A stretch of DNA of 64,000 nucleotides from positions 682,001-746,000 of the forward strand of contig NZ_CP049298.1 in the NCBI RefSeq assembly GCF_011058315.1, read 5' to 3'. This document shows positions 41,452 to 51,466 of the stretch, in pieces. The position numbers were made by a program, and so were the translations under genes. Under the pieces are notes generated by a model. The model had not been told where the DNA came from. It worked only from the letters and a program-made list of their open reading frames with translations, and made no database searches. This DNA is from Chryseobacterium sp. POL2 (lineage in GTDB: Bacteria > Bacteroidota > Bacteroidia > Flavobacteriales > Weeksellaceae). Within the stretch, counting starts at the first letter, position 1, and each line of letters begins with the position of its first letter.

Positions 41452-43959
41452 TTATCGTTTCGATTTCAATCGTAAGAAGTATTTATAAATTTCAAACCAT
41501 AGGACAGAAATCATGGCAACTCCAAACGCCAATAACAAATCATTAAAAGAAAGTGACGTGAGTTGGAAGAAGTTTGAAATGGGTTGTACATATAAAATAA
41601 GCATCAGCAAAGCTAAAACTGCAATTGAAATTCCCACTAACAAAGGATTTCTGTTTCTAAAACTTTGAAAAACACTGTAGTAAAAAGATCTGTTGACGAA
41701 GCTTAAAAAGACATTCGCAAAAATAAGGGTACTAAAAACCATTGCTCTAGTTTCCTCTTCGGTTCCGCCATTCTGAAAAGTCCATTGATAAACAAACAAA
41801 ATTCCTAAAGTAATCACCAAACCTTGAACAATGCTAATGCTCAATTCTTTCCAATTCAGGAAGGTTTCCGTCATTTTCCTTGGTGGTTTTTGCATGGCAT
41901 TTTTCTCCATCGGTTCATTTTCATAAACAATGGAACAAGTTGGTCCCATCACCAACTCTAAGAAAATAACATGTACAGGCGTGAAAATTTGAGGAAAAGC
42001 CCAACCTAAAAATAAGGGCAACGACACCGTTAAAATAATAGGAATATGGATAGAAATAATATACTGAATGGCTTTTTTAATATTCGAATAAATACGTCTT
42101 CCAGCGGCAATACCAATAATTAATTTTGAAAGATCGTCATTGGTAAGAACCAAATCTGCGGCAGCTTTTGCGATTTCCGTTCCTTTATTTCCCATGGCAA
42201 CGCCAATATGAGCCGCTTTTAAGGCTGGTCCGTCGTTTACACCATCACCAAGCATTGCTACCACTTCCCCATCCTTTTTCAAAGCGTTTACGACAGCCAA
42301 CTTTGCTTCGGGAAACATCCTTGCAAACAAAGTGGTTTCATCGGCTGACTTCATCAAAGCGTCTTCGCTAAGTTCCATAACTTCGCTGCCTTTTAAAGCT
42401 ACAGAATTATTGATAATTCCAGCCTGATGTGCAATAGCATTGGTCGTTTCGGCATTATCACCAGTTATAATTTTTACTTTAATTCCAGCCTCATAGATTT
42501 TTTTAAAAACCTCTTTAATGCCTTTTTTTGGTGGATCATAAAATACCGTAAATCCTAGAAATTCAAAAGGGAAATCCTGTTGTTTTTTCGGGAAATTATC
42601 GCCTTCAAAATGAGCTTTTGCAACACCCAAAACGCGATAACCTTGCTTTCCAAATTCTTCAATTTTTTCACGAAGTTTTTGTTTTTGATTTTCAGATAAT
42701 TCAGAAACTGCTAAAATAGCTTCTGGAGCACCTTTCGCAGCGATAATTCTCTTTTTTGAAGTATCCTGAAACAAATGCGTCATCATCGGTGGTTTTCCTT
42801 CTAAAGGATATTCATGAAAAAGCACAAAATTCTTTCTAACATCTTGCTGATGCGTATTTCCGTAAACTTTATGCAAGGTAATTTCCATGGGATCAAACGG
42901 AACTGGCTCGCTGCTCCACATAGCATATTCAATTAATTCTTGAACTTCGGTATTTTGAAAATTTTCTTCAGAATAAATTTTATCCGATTTAAAATCATAC
43001 AATTCCTTAAGTTGCATGCTGTTTTCGGTAATCGTTCCTGTTTTGTCGGTACAAATTACGGTCGTACTTCCCAGAGTTTCTACAATGCTACTGCGTTTAA
43101 TAATAATACCTTCACGCATCAGTTTCCAAGCGCCTAATGCCATAAATGTAGTAAAAGCAACAGGAATTTCTTCTGGTAAAACCGACATCGCCAAAGTGAG
43201 TCCACTCAACAAACTTTCTACCCAATTTCCCGTTTTCACATAACTGAAAATACACACCAAAATAAAAATAACAATCCCAATATAGGCCATTCCTTTGACG
43301 AATTTGGTGATTTGTATTTGCAATGGTGAAGCGACTTGACTAATATTCTGAATGGACTCTCCAATTTTCCCGATTTGAGTTTCTTTTCCGATGTTCTGAA
43401 CTTTAAAAATTGCCATTCCAGAAACCACAATAGTTCCGCTAAAAACCTGTTTGTCTTTGCTGTTTTTATCTTTAAAAACGGAATAACTTTCTCCCGTTAA
43501 AGCCGATTCGTTAACCGAAAAATCATGACTGTGGACAATTTCTCCATCCGCGTTAATCATTTTTCCTTCTTCGATAACGCAAAGATCGCCCACAACAATA
43601 TCATGCGTCGGAATTTCTATAATTTTAGAACCTCTCAAAACGCTACTCAATGGTTCATTGAGTTTTTCCAATTCTTCCAACGCCTTCTGACTTCGGGAAT
43701 CCTGATAAAAAGAAATCGCCGAAACCGCAATAATCGCTGCAAACATGAAAATAGCTTCGGCATAATCGCCCACCAAAACGTAAATAAATGAAATGACGAT
43801 CAACAGAATAAGCATGGGCTCTTTCACAATATCCCAAAGAATATTCCACCATTTATGCGGGCTTTCTGCCTTCAGTTGATTGAGTCCAAATTGTTCGCGG
43901 GATTGTTTTATTTCTATTTCCGAAAGTCCTTTTAAATGTTCTGGAATATTATATTTCAT
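41452..43959 (-). CDS. cation-translocating P-type ATPase
   Basis: An 835-residue P2-type ATPase. The cation ATPase N-terminal domain is followed by the actuator loop TGES (155-158), M4 with PEEIP (262-266), the phosphorylation site D305 in CTDKTGT, the nucleotide domain, GDGVNDGPALKAAHIGVAMG and C-terminal helices. It resembles Ca2+-ATPases, but M4 has PEEIP where many have PEGLP and M6 shows no Asp-containing DG.P motif, so the ion is uncertain. It lies 60 bases downstream of the CusB gene on the same strand and could share the metal efflux transcript. Confidence 0.9.
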   Translation of the reverse strand: MKYNIPEHLKGLSEIEIKQSREQFGLNQLKAESPHKWWNILWDIVKEPMLILLIVISFIYVLVGDYAEAIFMFAAIIAVSAISFYQDSRSQKALEELEKLNEPLSSVLRGSKIIEIPTHDIVVGDLCVIEEGKMINADGEIVHSHDFSVNESALTGESYSVFKDKNSKDKQVFSGTIVVSGMAIFKVQNIGKETQIGKIGESIQNISQVASPLQIQITKFVKGMAYIGIVIFILVCIFSYVKTGNWVESLLSGLTLAMSVLPEEIPVAFTTFMALGAWKLMREGIIIKRSSIVETLGSTTVICTDKTGTITENSMQLKELYDFKSDKIYSEENFQNTEVQELIEYAMWSSEPVPFDPMEITLHKVYGNTHQQDVRKNFVLFHEYPLEGKPPMMTHLFQDTSKKRIIAAKGAPEAILAVSELSENQKQKLREKIEEFGKQGYRVLGVAKAHFEGDNFPKKQQDFPFEFLGFTVFYDPPKKGIKEVFKKIYEAGIKVKIITGDNAETTNAIAHQAGIINNSVALKGSEVMELSEDALMKSADETTLFARMFPEAKLAVVNALKKDGEVVAMLGDGVNDGPALKAAHIGVAMGNKGTEIAKAAADLVLTNDDLSKLIIGIAAGRRIYSNIKKAIQYIISIHIPIILTVSLPLFLGWAFPQIFTPVHVIFLELVMGPTCSIVYENEPMEKNAMQKPPRKMTETFLNWKELSISIVQGLVITLGILFVYQWTFQNGGTEEETRAMVFSTLIFANVFLSFVNRSFYYSVFQSFRNRNPLLVGISIAVLALLMLILYVQPISNFFQLTSLSFNDLLLAFGVAMISVLWFEIYKYFLRLKSKR

Positions 43960-44018
43960 ATTGAGAGGCTTATAAGTTGAAGTTACAAATTATTAATCAT
44001 AAAAGTGGTCTGATTTTT

Positions 44019-45194
44019 TTACTTTTCCTCATTATTTTTAAGTTTCATAAGAAGTGTGTAAGCGTTTTTAGTGACGATTTTTTTGTTTTTAAAATCATCG
44101 GCATTTAAGATTTTTATAAATCCATTTTCAGATTCACCTAATTTTGCAAGAGTTAAACGGTAGGTTTGTTTTTTTTCCTCCACAAAAACGTAAGATTTCG
44201 CTTCAAAATCGACAATACTTTCTTCTGGAAGTGCATTTACAATTTCGGTTTCGGTTTCAATAATCGCATTCATGTACATTCCAGGAAGTAAGCTTGCTTC
44301 ATACTTATCAAATCGGCAAAATACTTCTGCAACGCCGTTTGTAGCCACATCTTTTCCTGTAAGCATCACTCTTCCTGTATATTTTTTGTCGGGATGGTTG
44401 TTGGTGAAACCTTCAACACGCATTCCAGCTTTTAAAAGTTGCAAATCTTTTTCGTAAACTTTTAAATTCAATTGAATATCATTGGGATTTATCAGTTCAA
44501 ATAAAATATCCGAAGGCGTTACAAACTTGCCAATATTCACGTTCACTTTACTTACAAAACCATTAATGCTACTAAAAATAGAAACACTTTTGCGAATATT
44601 CCCAGAATTAATCGAAGATGGATTAATATTAATGATTTGAAGTTGCTGCGCCAAAGCATTCATCGTGATTTGCTGACTGTTCATTTCCGATTGCGCTTGT
44701 TGCGTTACTTTGTCGCTGCTGGCTTGGCTTTGGTTGAGTTTTTTCTGACGATCATAATCCAATTTTGCAAAATGATATTTGGATTTTGCCAACAAATAAT
44801 CTTGCTGAAGCTGCACAAATTCAGGATTTTCAATAATTGCGATGACCTGACCTTTACGCACTTGCATCCCCGGAATAAGCGAGGTGCTTTTCAGATAACC
44901 GCCCATTGGCGTACTCACCGAAACCAAATTTTGTGGCGGAACGTCCACTTTTCCGTTGAGTTTTAAAGTCGTAGAAATACTTTTATCCGACAAAGTTGTG
45001 GTTTCAATAGGCGCATTTTTCAGTTGTGCATCGGTAAGTGTTACCAAATTTTCATCGACAATTTGTTGGTTTTCAATGGTGGCTTCTTCCTTTTTTTGAC
45101 ATTGAACAAAAAGCAAAAAACCAAGACCAATAATAGTGTATTTATAACGTTTAAAAATAGATTTCATAGGGGAAATATTAAGGTTGTCATTCAT
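44019..45194 (-). CDS. CusB/CzcB-type periplasmic adaptor of an RND metal efflux pump
   Basis: A 391-residue membrane-fusion protein with a lipoprotein-like signal (GLGFLLFVQC, cysteine near residue 32). It has the adaptor plan: barrel-sandwich half (PMGGYLKSTSLIPGMQVRKG), helical hairpin (QQDYLLAKSKYHFAKLDYDRQ), second half (INGFVSKVNVNIGKFV) and beta-barrel. It joins the CusA pump to its outer-membrane channel. It starts 21 bases after the CusA-CusC gene. The start at 45194 has an A-rich leader; ATG 45167 is an alternative. Confidence 0.9.
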   Translation of the reverse strand: MNDNLNISPMKSIFKRYKYTIIGLGFLLFVQCQKKEEATIENQQIVDENLVTLTDAQLKNAPIETTTLSDKSISTTLKLNGKVDVPPQNLVSVSTPMGGYLKSTSLIPGMQVRKGQVIAIIENPEFVQLQQDYLLAKSKYHFAKLDYDRQKKLNQSQASSDKVTQQAQSEMNSQQITMNALAQQLQIININPSSINSGNIRKSVSIFSSINGFVSKVNVNIGKFVTPSDILFELINPNDIQLNLKVYEKDLQLLKAGMRVEGFTNNHPDKKYTGRVMLTGKDVATNGVAEVFCRFDKYEASLLPGMYMNAIIETETEIVNALPEESIVDFEAKSYVFVEEKKQTYRLTLAKLGESENGFIKILNADDFKNKKIVTKNAYTLLMKLKNNEEK

Positions 45195-45215
45195 TTCTTT
45201 ATTTTTTAAAATGAA

Positions 45216-48200
45216 TTAATTAATACTCGGATAATTCAGTAAAATAGCACTTTCGTTAAGCTTCCAAAGCGCATCGATATAGTTGCTGCGCACGCCAATG
45301 GCTTGATTCAAAAGGATGACAAAATCCAGAAAATTGATCTCTCCATTTAGGAATTGTTTTTTGGAAGTTTCGGTAATGACATCGGCATTTTTCAGCTCGC
45401 TGCTTTCGTATTGTTGAACAATTTCGGTGTTGGTTTGATAGTTTTCCAACAATTGTCTTTGTTTATTTTGCAAATTAAATTGTGCATTTTGAAAATCGTT
45501 TTCAGCAATATTTTCCGCCAATTTTGAAGCTTCAATTCTTGATTTTTGAGCGGAAGAAAAAATCGGTACCGACACGCCCAATTGCACAGAATGAAATTGT
45601 GGCGTCGCCGTGTACAGCTTATCATCAGGTCCCAAACCTTTGAAACTATTGAGATTATAAGCCACAGATAAACCCGGAAGTAATTTCGATTTTTCTACTA
45701 AAGTTTGTTTCTCGCTGATATTTTTTTGTTGTTCTAAAATCATCAAAAGTGGATTTCCTTCTTGATTTTGCGTTTGAACATAAAACTTTTCGTCATCAAT
45801 AGTCAATTGCTCTTCCGCATTCAAAAGCCATTGTAGCTGCAAAGTCAGTTGTTTTATTTCTTGCTGAACTTGCTTTAACTGAATAGCGATGGCGTTTTTT
45901 TGTTGTTGGGCCGTAGTTTTTTCCAAAATATTGCTTTCGCCAGCTTTCAAACGAAGTTGGGCTTTATCGGAAAAATCCGTGTACAATTGTTGCGCTTCCT
46001 GCAACAAATTTTCTTTTTCCTTCCAATACAAAATTTGATAAAACACCAGACTTACCGACTTTTTCACCTCGAAAGAACTGAGCTGCACATTCATCTCAGT
46101 TTTTTTCCATTCTTCGGTTAAAAGATTTTTTTGACGTTTATAAACTCCCGGAAATGCAAAACTTTGTTCCACTCCCAATTTAACATCATTGTATGGAGAA
46201 TTAATTTGCCCATAATCCGCTGTAATACCTGTTTGTGGAACATCTGCAGAAGATTTAATCAAAGTTTTTGCATAGTCGGATTTCAGTTTTTCGGTTTTTA
46301 AAGTGCGGTTATTTTGTTCCGCCATTTGAAGCGCCGTTTTCAAATCGATATTTTGCTGAGCTTGCGCAACATTAAAACTGGAAATTCCTATTAAAATAAG
46401 AATCGGAAGTGTATGTTTTGAGATTTTATTTTTCATTTTAAAACCTTTTTCGAAGTTGATAAATAATAAAGGAAGGACGAATAAAGTAAGGAAAGTTGCG
46501 ACCAACAAACCGCCAATAACCACCGTTGCCAAAGGCCTTTGCACTTCCGCACCAGCGCCGTTGCTCAACGCCATTGGGATAAAACCTAGAGAAGCCACGA
46601 AAGCCGTCATCATAACAGGTCGCAGTCGCGCTTCGCCACCGTCCACGACAATTCTTACAATATTGTTGATGCCACTTTTTCGAAGTCTGTTAAATTCAGA
46701 AATTAAAACAATTCCGTTGAGAACAGCGACTCCAAAAAGGGCAATAAAACCTACACCAGCACTAATACTGAACGGCATTCCACGGGCTGCCAAAAAGAAA
46801 ACCCCACCAATTATGGACAACGGAATTGCGGTGTAAATGAGAATACTTTCTTTCACCGATTTGAAAGCCAAGAATAAGAGTAAGAAAATCAAACCTAAAG
46901 CCACAGGAACGGCAATCATCAAACGATTTTTGGCGTTGTTAAGATTTTCAAACGAGCCACCATACGTAATGTTGTAGCCCGTTGGGAGCTGAATTTGTTT
47001 TTCTACTTTCTGCTGAAGTTCTTCCACAATGCTTTGTACATCGCGGTCTTTTATGTTAAACCCAACGATAATTCGGCGGTGTGCATTTTCCCTCTGAATT
47101 TGGTTAGGACCTTGCACAATGCTCACATCCGCCAATTGCGACAACGGAATTTGATTACCAGAAGGCGTTGGCACCAATAAATTTTGAATATCCTGAAGAT
47201 TTTTTCGACTGGTATCTTTCAGACGAACTACCATGTCAAAGCGTTTTTCTCCTTCGAAAACCAACCCGGCACTTTGTCCGGCAAACGCTGCATTTACAAT
47301 TCGGTTAATATCCGAAACGGATAATTTGTATTGCGCAATTAAAGGTCGGTTATAGTTAATCACCACTTGCGGAAGCCCAGAAATAGGCTCTACATAAAGG
47401 TCTTGCGTACCTTTGATGCCTTCCACAATTTTCCCTAATTTCTGTGCATTTTGTGATAAAGAATCCAGATCGTCTCCAAAAATCTTCACCACTACATCTT
47501 GTCGCGCGCCCGTCATCAATTCATTAAAACGCATTTGCACTGGATATTGAAAACCAACGCTGATTCCCGGAACATCTTGCAGCGCTTCGGTCATTTTTTC
47601 GGAAAGTTCAGGGAACGATTTTGCAGAAGTCCATTCTTTTTTATTCTTTAAAATCACCATCATGTCAGCAGCATCCATCGGCATTGGATCGGTTGGAACT
47701 TCGCCACTTCCTATTTTGGTCACTACTTTTTCCACTTCTGGAAATCTTGTTTTTAAAATATGAGCGGCTTTTTGCGTGCTTTCAATACTTGTATTCAGGT
47801 TTGAACCTGGTAAAACTCTGGTGTCCACAGCAAAATCGCCTTCTTCTAAGGACGGAATAAACTCGCCTCCCATTTGACTTAAAACCGCGATTGCTGCAAT
47901 AAAAAGTCCGATGACAATGGCAAATATAGTTTTAGGAATACGAATAATTTTTAAAAGCGATTTCAAATACCAAGCTTCCACTTTTTTCATCATTCTATCA
48001 GAAAAACTCGGTGTTAATCTTCGTTTTTTCAAGACAATAGAACTCATCATCGGGATGTAAGTCAGTGATAATAAAAATGCGCCTAGTAAAGCGAAAGCAA
48101 CGGTTTGCGCCATAGGTTTGAACATTTTTCCTTCGATGCCTTGTAAAGTTAAAATCGGTAGATAAACAATGAGAATAATAATTTGTCCAAAAACCGCACT

Positions 48201-49550
48201 GTTCATCATACGTCCCGCAGAAGAAACAACAATTTTGTCCATTTCTTCTGTTGGAACTTTTCTTAGATGACTGAATTTTTTATGATTCGAAAAATGATGC
48301 AAAATTGATTCTACAATAATCACGGCGCCATCAATAATTAATCCGAAATCCAAAGCGCCCAAACTCATTAAATTTCCGCTCACTCCAAAAAGGTTCATCA
48401 TACAAATGGCAAACAGCATGGATAAAGGAATAACCGAAGCGACCAAAAGTCCCGCACGGAAATTCCCGAGGAAAAGCACTAAGACAAAAACCACGATTAA
48501 TGCACCTTCCAAAAGGTTGGTTTCTACTGTTTTAATGGCATTATTCACCATTTTGGTTCGGTCGAGAAAAGCTTCTATTTCTACACCTTCGGGAAGACTT
48601 TTTTGTATTTCTTCCACTCTGGATTTCACATCTTTAATCACCTGACTGCTGTTGGCGCCTTTCAGCATCATGACAATTCCGCCAGCAACTTCGCCATCGT
48701 CATTGTAGGTGAGTGCGCCGTAACGCGTTGCAAATCCCATTTTCACTTCCGCCACATCCCGGATGAATAAAGGCGGTTGATCTTCAGCTTGAGGAATCGC
48801 AATATTTTCGATATCATCGGTTGTCGTTACCAAACCTTCACTGCGGATATACAAAACTGTTGGCCCTTTTTCGATATATGCGCCACCCGTATTTTGATTA
48901 TTGCTTTCTAAAGCATCAAAAACATCGTTAATGGTAATGCCGTAAGCGTTCAATTTGTCGGGTTCTACAGCAATTTCGTATTGCTTCAGTTTCCCACCAA
49001 AGCTGCTGACTTCGGCAACGCCTTTAACGCCTAAAAGCTGTCGACGAACAATCCAATCCTGAATGCTGCGAAGTTCGGTAACATCATATTTTTGTTCAAA
49101 ACCTTTTTTAGGACGAATGACGTATTGATAAATTTCCCCTAAACCTGTCGAAATAGGCCCAAGTTCTGGGTTTCCGATTCCGGGTGGAATCTCTGTTCTT
49201 ACGATTTGGAGGCGTTCCGCCACTTGTTGTCGCGCCCAATAAACATCGACATCATCATCAAAAACAATGGTTACTAATGACAAACCAAAACGCGAAAAAC
49301 TTCGGATTTCTTTTAATCCAGAAATATTACTGTTCGCCTGTTCTATAGGGAAAGTCACCAGACGCTCGATATCGGTAGCCCCAAAAGAAGGCGCAGTGGT
49401 GATAATTTGTACTTGGTTATTGGTAATATCGGGTACGGCGTCTACAGGCAGTTTGGTCACCTGATAACTCCCTACCAAAATAAGTCCCAAAACCATGATG
49501 GAAATGATGAGTTTATTCTTGACAGAAAACTCAATAATTTTTGAAAGCAT
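45216..49550 (-). CDS. CusA/CzcA heavy-metal RND pump fused to a CusC/TolC-like channel
   Basis: A 1444-residue fusion. Residues 1 to about 1035 are a full RND pump of the heavy-metal branch (VKNKLIISIMVLGLILVGSY, DFGLIIDGAVIIVES, GVGFIALFGVAVLNGIVLI). Residues 1039-1444 start with MKNKISKHTLPILILIGI, a signal-peptide-like stretch ending AQAQ, and continue as an outer membrane efflux protein (helical coiled coils such as DLKTALQMAEQNNRTLK and LLNAEEQLTIDDEKFYV). The usual separate CusA is near 1040 residues. Fusions of this kind occur in Flavobacteriia. Substrate class Cu/Ag or Zn/Co/Cd is not resolved. Confidence 0.9.
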   Translation of the reverse strand: MLSKIIEFSVKNKLIISIMVLGLILVGSYQVTKLPVDAVPDITNNQVQIITTAPSFGATDIERLVTFPIEQANSNISGLKEIRSFSRFGLSLVTIVFDDDVDVYWARQQVAERLQIVRTEIPPGIGNPELGPISTGLGEIYQYVIRPKKGFEQKYDVTELRSIQDWIVRRQLLGVKGVAEVSSFGGKLKQYEIAVEPDKLNAYGITINDVFDALESNNQNTGGAYIEKGPTVLYIRSEGLVTTTDDIENIAIPQAEDQPPLFIRDVAEVKMGFATRYGALTYNDDGEVAGGIVMMLKGANSSQVIKDVKSRVEEIQKSLPEGVEIEAFLDRTKMVNNAIKTVETNLLEGALIVVFVLVLFLGNFRAGLLVASVIPLSMLFAICMMNLFGVSGNLMSLGALDFGLIIDGAVIIVESILHHFSNHKKFSHLRKVPTEEMDKIVVSSAGRMMNSAVFGQIIILIVYLPILTLQGIEGKMFKPMAQTVAFALLGAFLLSLTYIPMMSSIVLKKRRLTPSFSDRMMKKVEAWYLKSLLKIIRIPKTIFAIVIGLFIAAIAVLSQMGGEFIPSLEEGDFAVDTRVLPGSNLNTSIESTQKAAHILKTRFPEVEKVVTKIGSGEVPTDPMPMDAADMMVILKNKKEWTSAKSFPELSEKMTEALQDVPGISVGFQYPVQMRFNELMTGARQDVVVKIFGDDLDSLSQNAQKLGKIVEGIKGTQDLYVEPISGLPQVVINYNRPLIAQYKLSVSDINRIVNAAFAGQSAGLVFEGEKRFDMVVRLKDTSRKNLQDIQNLLVPTPSGNQIPLSQLADVSIVQGPNQIQRENAHRRIIVGFNIKDRDVQSIVEELQQKVEKQIQLPTGYNITYGGSFENLNNAKNRLMIAVPVALGLIFLLLFLAFKSVKESILIYTAIPLSIIGGVFFLAARGMPFSISAGVGFIALFGVAVLNGIVLISEFNRLRKSGINNIVRIVVDGGEARLRPVMMTAFVASLGFIPMALSNGAGAEVQRPLATVVIGGLLVATFLTLFVLPLLFINFEKGFKMKNKISKHTLPILILIGISSFNVAQAQQNIDLKTALQMAEQNNRTLKTEKLKSDYAKTLIKSSADVPQTGITADYGQINSPYNDVKLGVEQSFAFPGVYKRQKNLLTEEWKKTEMNVQLSSFEVKKSVSLVFYQILYWKEKENLLQEAQQLYTDFSDKAQLRLKAGESNILEKTTAQQQKNAIAIQLKQVQQEIKQLTLQLQWLLNAEEQLTIDDEKFYVQTQNQEGNPLLMILEQQKNISEKQTLVEKSKLLPGLSVAYNLNSFKGLGPDDKLYTATPQFHSVQLGVSVPIFSSAQKSRIEASKLAENIAENDFQNAQFNLQNKQRQLLENYQTNTEIVQQYESSELKNADVITETSKKQFLNGEINFLDFVILLNQAIGVRSNYIDALWKLNESAILLNYPSIN

Positions 49551-49677
49551 GTTGAATTTTGTTAAGCTTTATGTTAATAATAAACGATACGACATTGTAT
49601 TACAGGATTTTACAAACAAATTCTGTATTTAAAAAATGCATAAGTTTATTATGATTCGAGAAAAAACATATAAAAAC

Positions 49678-50058
49678 TTAACTAAATTTTGGTGGTTGCC
49701 AAATGGCATTGAAATAATCGACATCAAGAAACAAATCATCGTAAGCGATAATTTTGTCCGTATCAATAGGAATTTCGTGTGTTTTAAAATCGAGGCTCAA
49801 TCGTGGTGTTATGGTGAAAATAACCGTCATGTGTTCAGAATGCAAAACGAATGGAAGTTTTTGATCTTTCTCGAAATCTGCATCTTTAACGGGATTATCG
49901 TAATGCATTTTCAGAAAATTCAAGAACGTCATTTTTTTGTTTTGAGATTTGTGCTCGATAAAATGTTCGATGAGAATAGGGATTTTCAAAAACTGATACA
50001 GTTCAGTTGTTGAAAACAAATACATGCTTAGCATTAATATTGAAAGCCATTTTCTCAC
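49678..50058 (-). CDS. small exported protein upstream of the metal efflux genes
   Basis: A 126-residue protein if read from GTG at 50058, which places VRKW before a hydrophobic stretch (LSILMLSMYLF) as in a signal or anchor. The frame is open to a TTG at 50073, but that codon overlaps a -7 box, so it is unlikely to be used. The mature part has an IEHFIEHKSQ helix and an FVLHSEHM strand; histidines and acidic residues could bind metal. Similar small proteins precede Cus-type operons in Flavobacteriia as far as I recall. The function is unknown and the start uncertain. Confidence 0.65.
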   Translation of the reverse strand: MRKWLSILMLSMYLFSTTELYQFLKIPILIEHFIEHKSQNKKMTFLNFLKMHYDNPVKDADFEKDQKLPFVLHSEHMTVIFTITPRLSLDFKTHEIPIDTDKIIAYDDLFLDVDYFNAIWQPPKFS

Positions 50059-50070
50059 CTTGTAAAAATA

Positions 50071-50104
50071 CAAATTTATTTATGAGAATCTTATTTTTAA
50101 CAAA
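50071..50104 (-). promoter_or_regulatory. promoter of the metal efflux locus
   Basis: On the minus strand TAAATTTG (50078-50071) is an exact -7 box and TTTG (50104-50101) a -33 box, 22 bases apart. The transcript would begin about 5-10 bases from the chosen GTG, so the leader is nearly absent. Confidence 0.55.
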
Positions 50105-50119
50105 ATTTAGAATTAAACT

Positions 50120-50153
50120 AAAAAAAGCAGCTTGCAAATCGCAAACTGCTTGG
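50120..50153 (-). terminator. terminator of the arginase-family gene
   Basis: AAGCAG (50125-50130) pairs with CTGCTT (50146-50151), with further TTGC/GCAA pairing inside; on the minus strand a run of T follows. Confidence 0.75.
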
Positions 50154-50172
50154 TATAGATATTTAAAAACTA

Positions 50173-51252
50173 TTAAAAAGAAATTCTTTCTCCTACTTCC
50201 AATTTATTATTTTTCGCTAAAACACCACACATGTGGAAAAGCATTCTTGCGCCCACATTTCCGTCCCATTCGTCATTTTCTCCTGGAGCCACTTCAACTA
50301 AGTCTATCCCGATGATATTTTTATTTGAATTAGCTAAACGACTTAAAGCATAAGTAGCTTGTTCATAAGATACCCCCCCTGGAACTGGCGTTCCTGTATT
50401 GGGGCAATACCATTGGTACAAAGCATCGATATCAAAACTTACCGCCACATTTTCTGGAAGCAAACTTATCATTTCATCCACTTGTTGTTGCCAAGTTGTT
50501 CCTTCAAACTGCGCTTTTTTCAAATCTGAATCGGTAAAAACTTTCACTTTATCTGAAGCTTTGATAACACCAACTTCTTCTTCACTAAAATCTCTAATTC
50601 CCACCTGAACTAATTTGGAAATTTGCGGCAACTGAATGGCATTATACATGATAGAGGCATGTGAATAAGTGAATCCTTCGTAAGCAATTCTCAAATCCAT
50701 GTGGGCATCGAAATGTAAAATTCCAAAATTATCATAATTGCTTGCCAAAGCCTGATAATAACCCAGCGGCGTTGAATGATCTCCACCCAACAAAATGACT
50801 TTCTTGCCTTTAGTTTGCCATTCTAAAATTCTTTCTTTCAACTCAGCATTCAATTGAGTAGAAGCCTCATTTATTTGATCTAAACTCGCTTTCAAAGCAT
50901 GATTTTCATCAATCAATTCCCCATTTTCTAAAGCTTCAATAATGGGTTGAGCCATCGCTTTATACTCATCGCTTGTAGATTTCCAATGTTCAGCACCTTC
51001 ATCAAAATAAATTCCTAATTTCCACAATTCAGGAAATTCTTGATGCAGCAAATCCACCTGAAAAGAAGCCTCTAAAATAGCTGAAGGACCTTCTGAAGCG
51101 CCCGCTCCGTAGCTCACCGTAACTTCCCACGGAACAGCCACAACTACTATTTCACTTTCTTCTGAAGTAAATGGTAGACCAAAAATACTAGCATCTGCTA
51201 AACCTGGTTGCGAAGGATCAAAATTGTTTATTTTATCTTGTTTTGTTGACAT
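50173..51252 (-). CDS. arginase/agmatinase family hydrolase
   Basis: A 359-residue ureohydrolase. Manganese ligands are visible in GGDHSTPLG, HFDAHMDLR and SFDIDALY, followed by the NTGTPVPGG loop. The N-terminal part has VPWEVTVSYGAGASEGP. Members hydrolyse agmatine, arginine or formiminoglutamate; the long central insert (WQTKGKKVILLGG region) and loop sequence are closest to the agmatinase-like group of Bacteroidota. The substrate is not proved. It is monocistronic with its own terminator. Confidence 0.88.
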   Translation of the reverse strand: MSTKQDKINNFDPSQPGLADASIFGLPFTSEESEIVVVAVPWEVTVSYGAGASEGPSAILEASFQVDLLHQEFPELWKLGIYFDEGAEHWKSTSDEYKAMAQPIIEALENGELIDENHALKASLDQINEASTQLNAELKERILEWQTKGKKVILLGGDHSTPLGYYQALASNYDNFGILHFDAHMDLRIAYEGFTYSHASIMYNAIQLPQISKLVQVGIRDFSEEEVGVIKASDKVKVFTDSDLKKAQFEGTTWQQQVDEMISLLPENVAVSFDIDALYQWYCPNTGTPVPGGVSYEQATYALSRLANSNKNIIGIDLVEVAPGENDEWDGNVGARMLFHMCGVLAKNNKLEVGERISF

Positions 51253-51466
51253 TTTTTAGTTCATTTTATAATCGTGCAAAGATAAGATTAAATTTGATTT
51301 TCATTTAGAATCGAATGTATAGAAAACACTTAAAATTTTAGTCAATTTATATTTAATATTAGATTAATTCAGCATTCAAAACTCATTCTATTTTGAATAG
51401 CAGAAAAATATTTGGTATTATCGTATGGGAACTGAAAATATTTCTGGAAATTAACACAACTAATAA

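Noticed and set aside
49636..50013. 125-codon plus-strand frame opposite the small exported protein
   Set aside because: The minus-strand frame has a signal-like N-terminus, a promoter and a place in the efflux locus; the plus frame has none of these.
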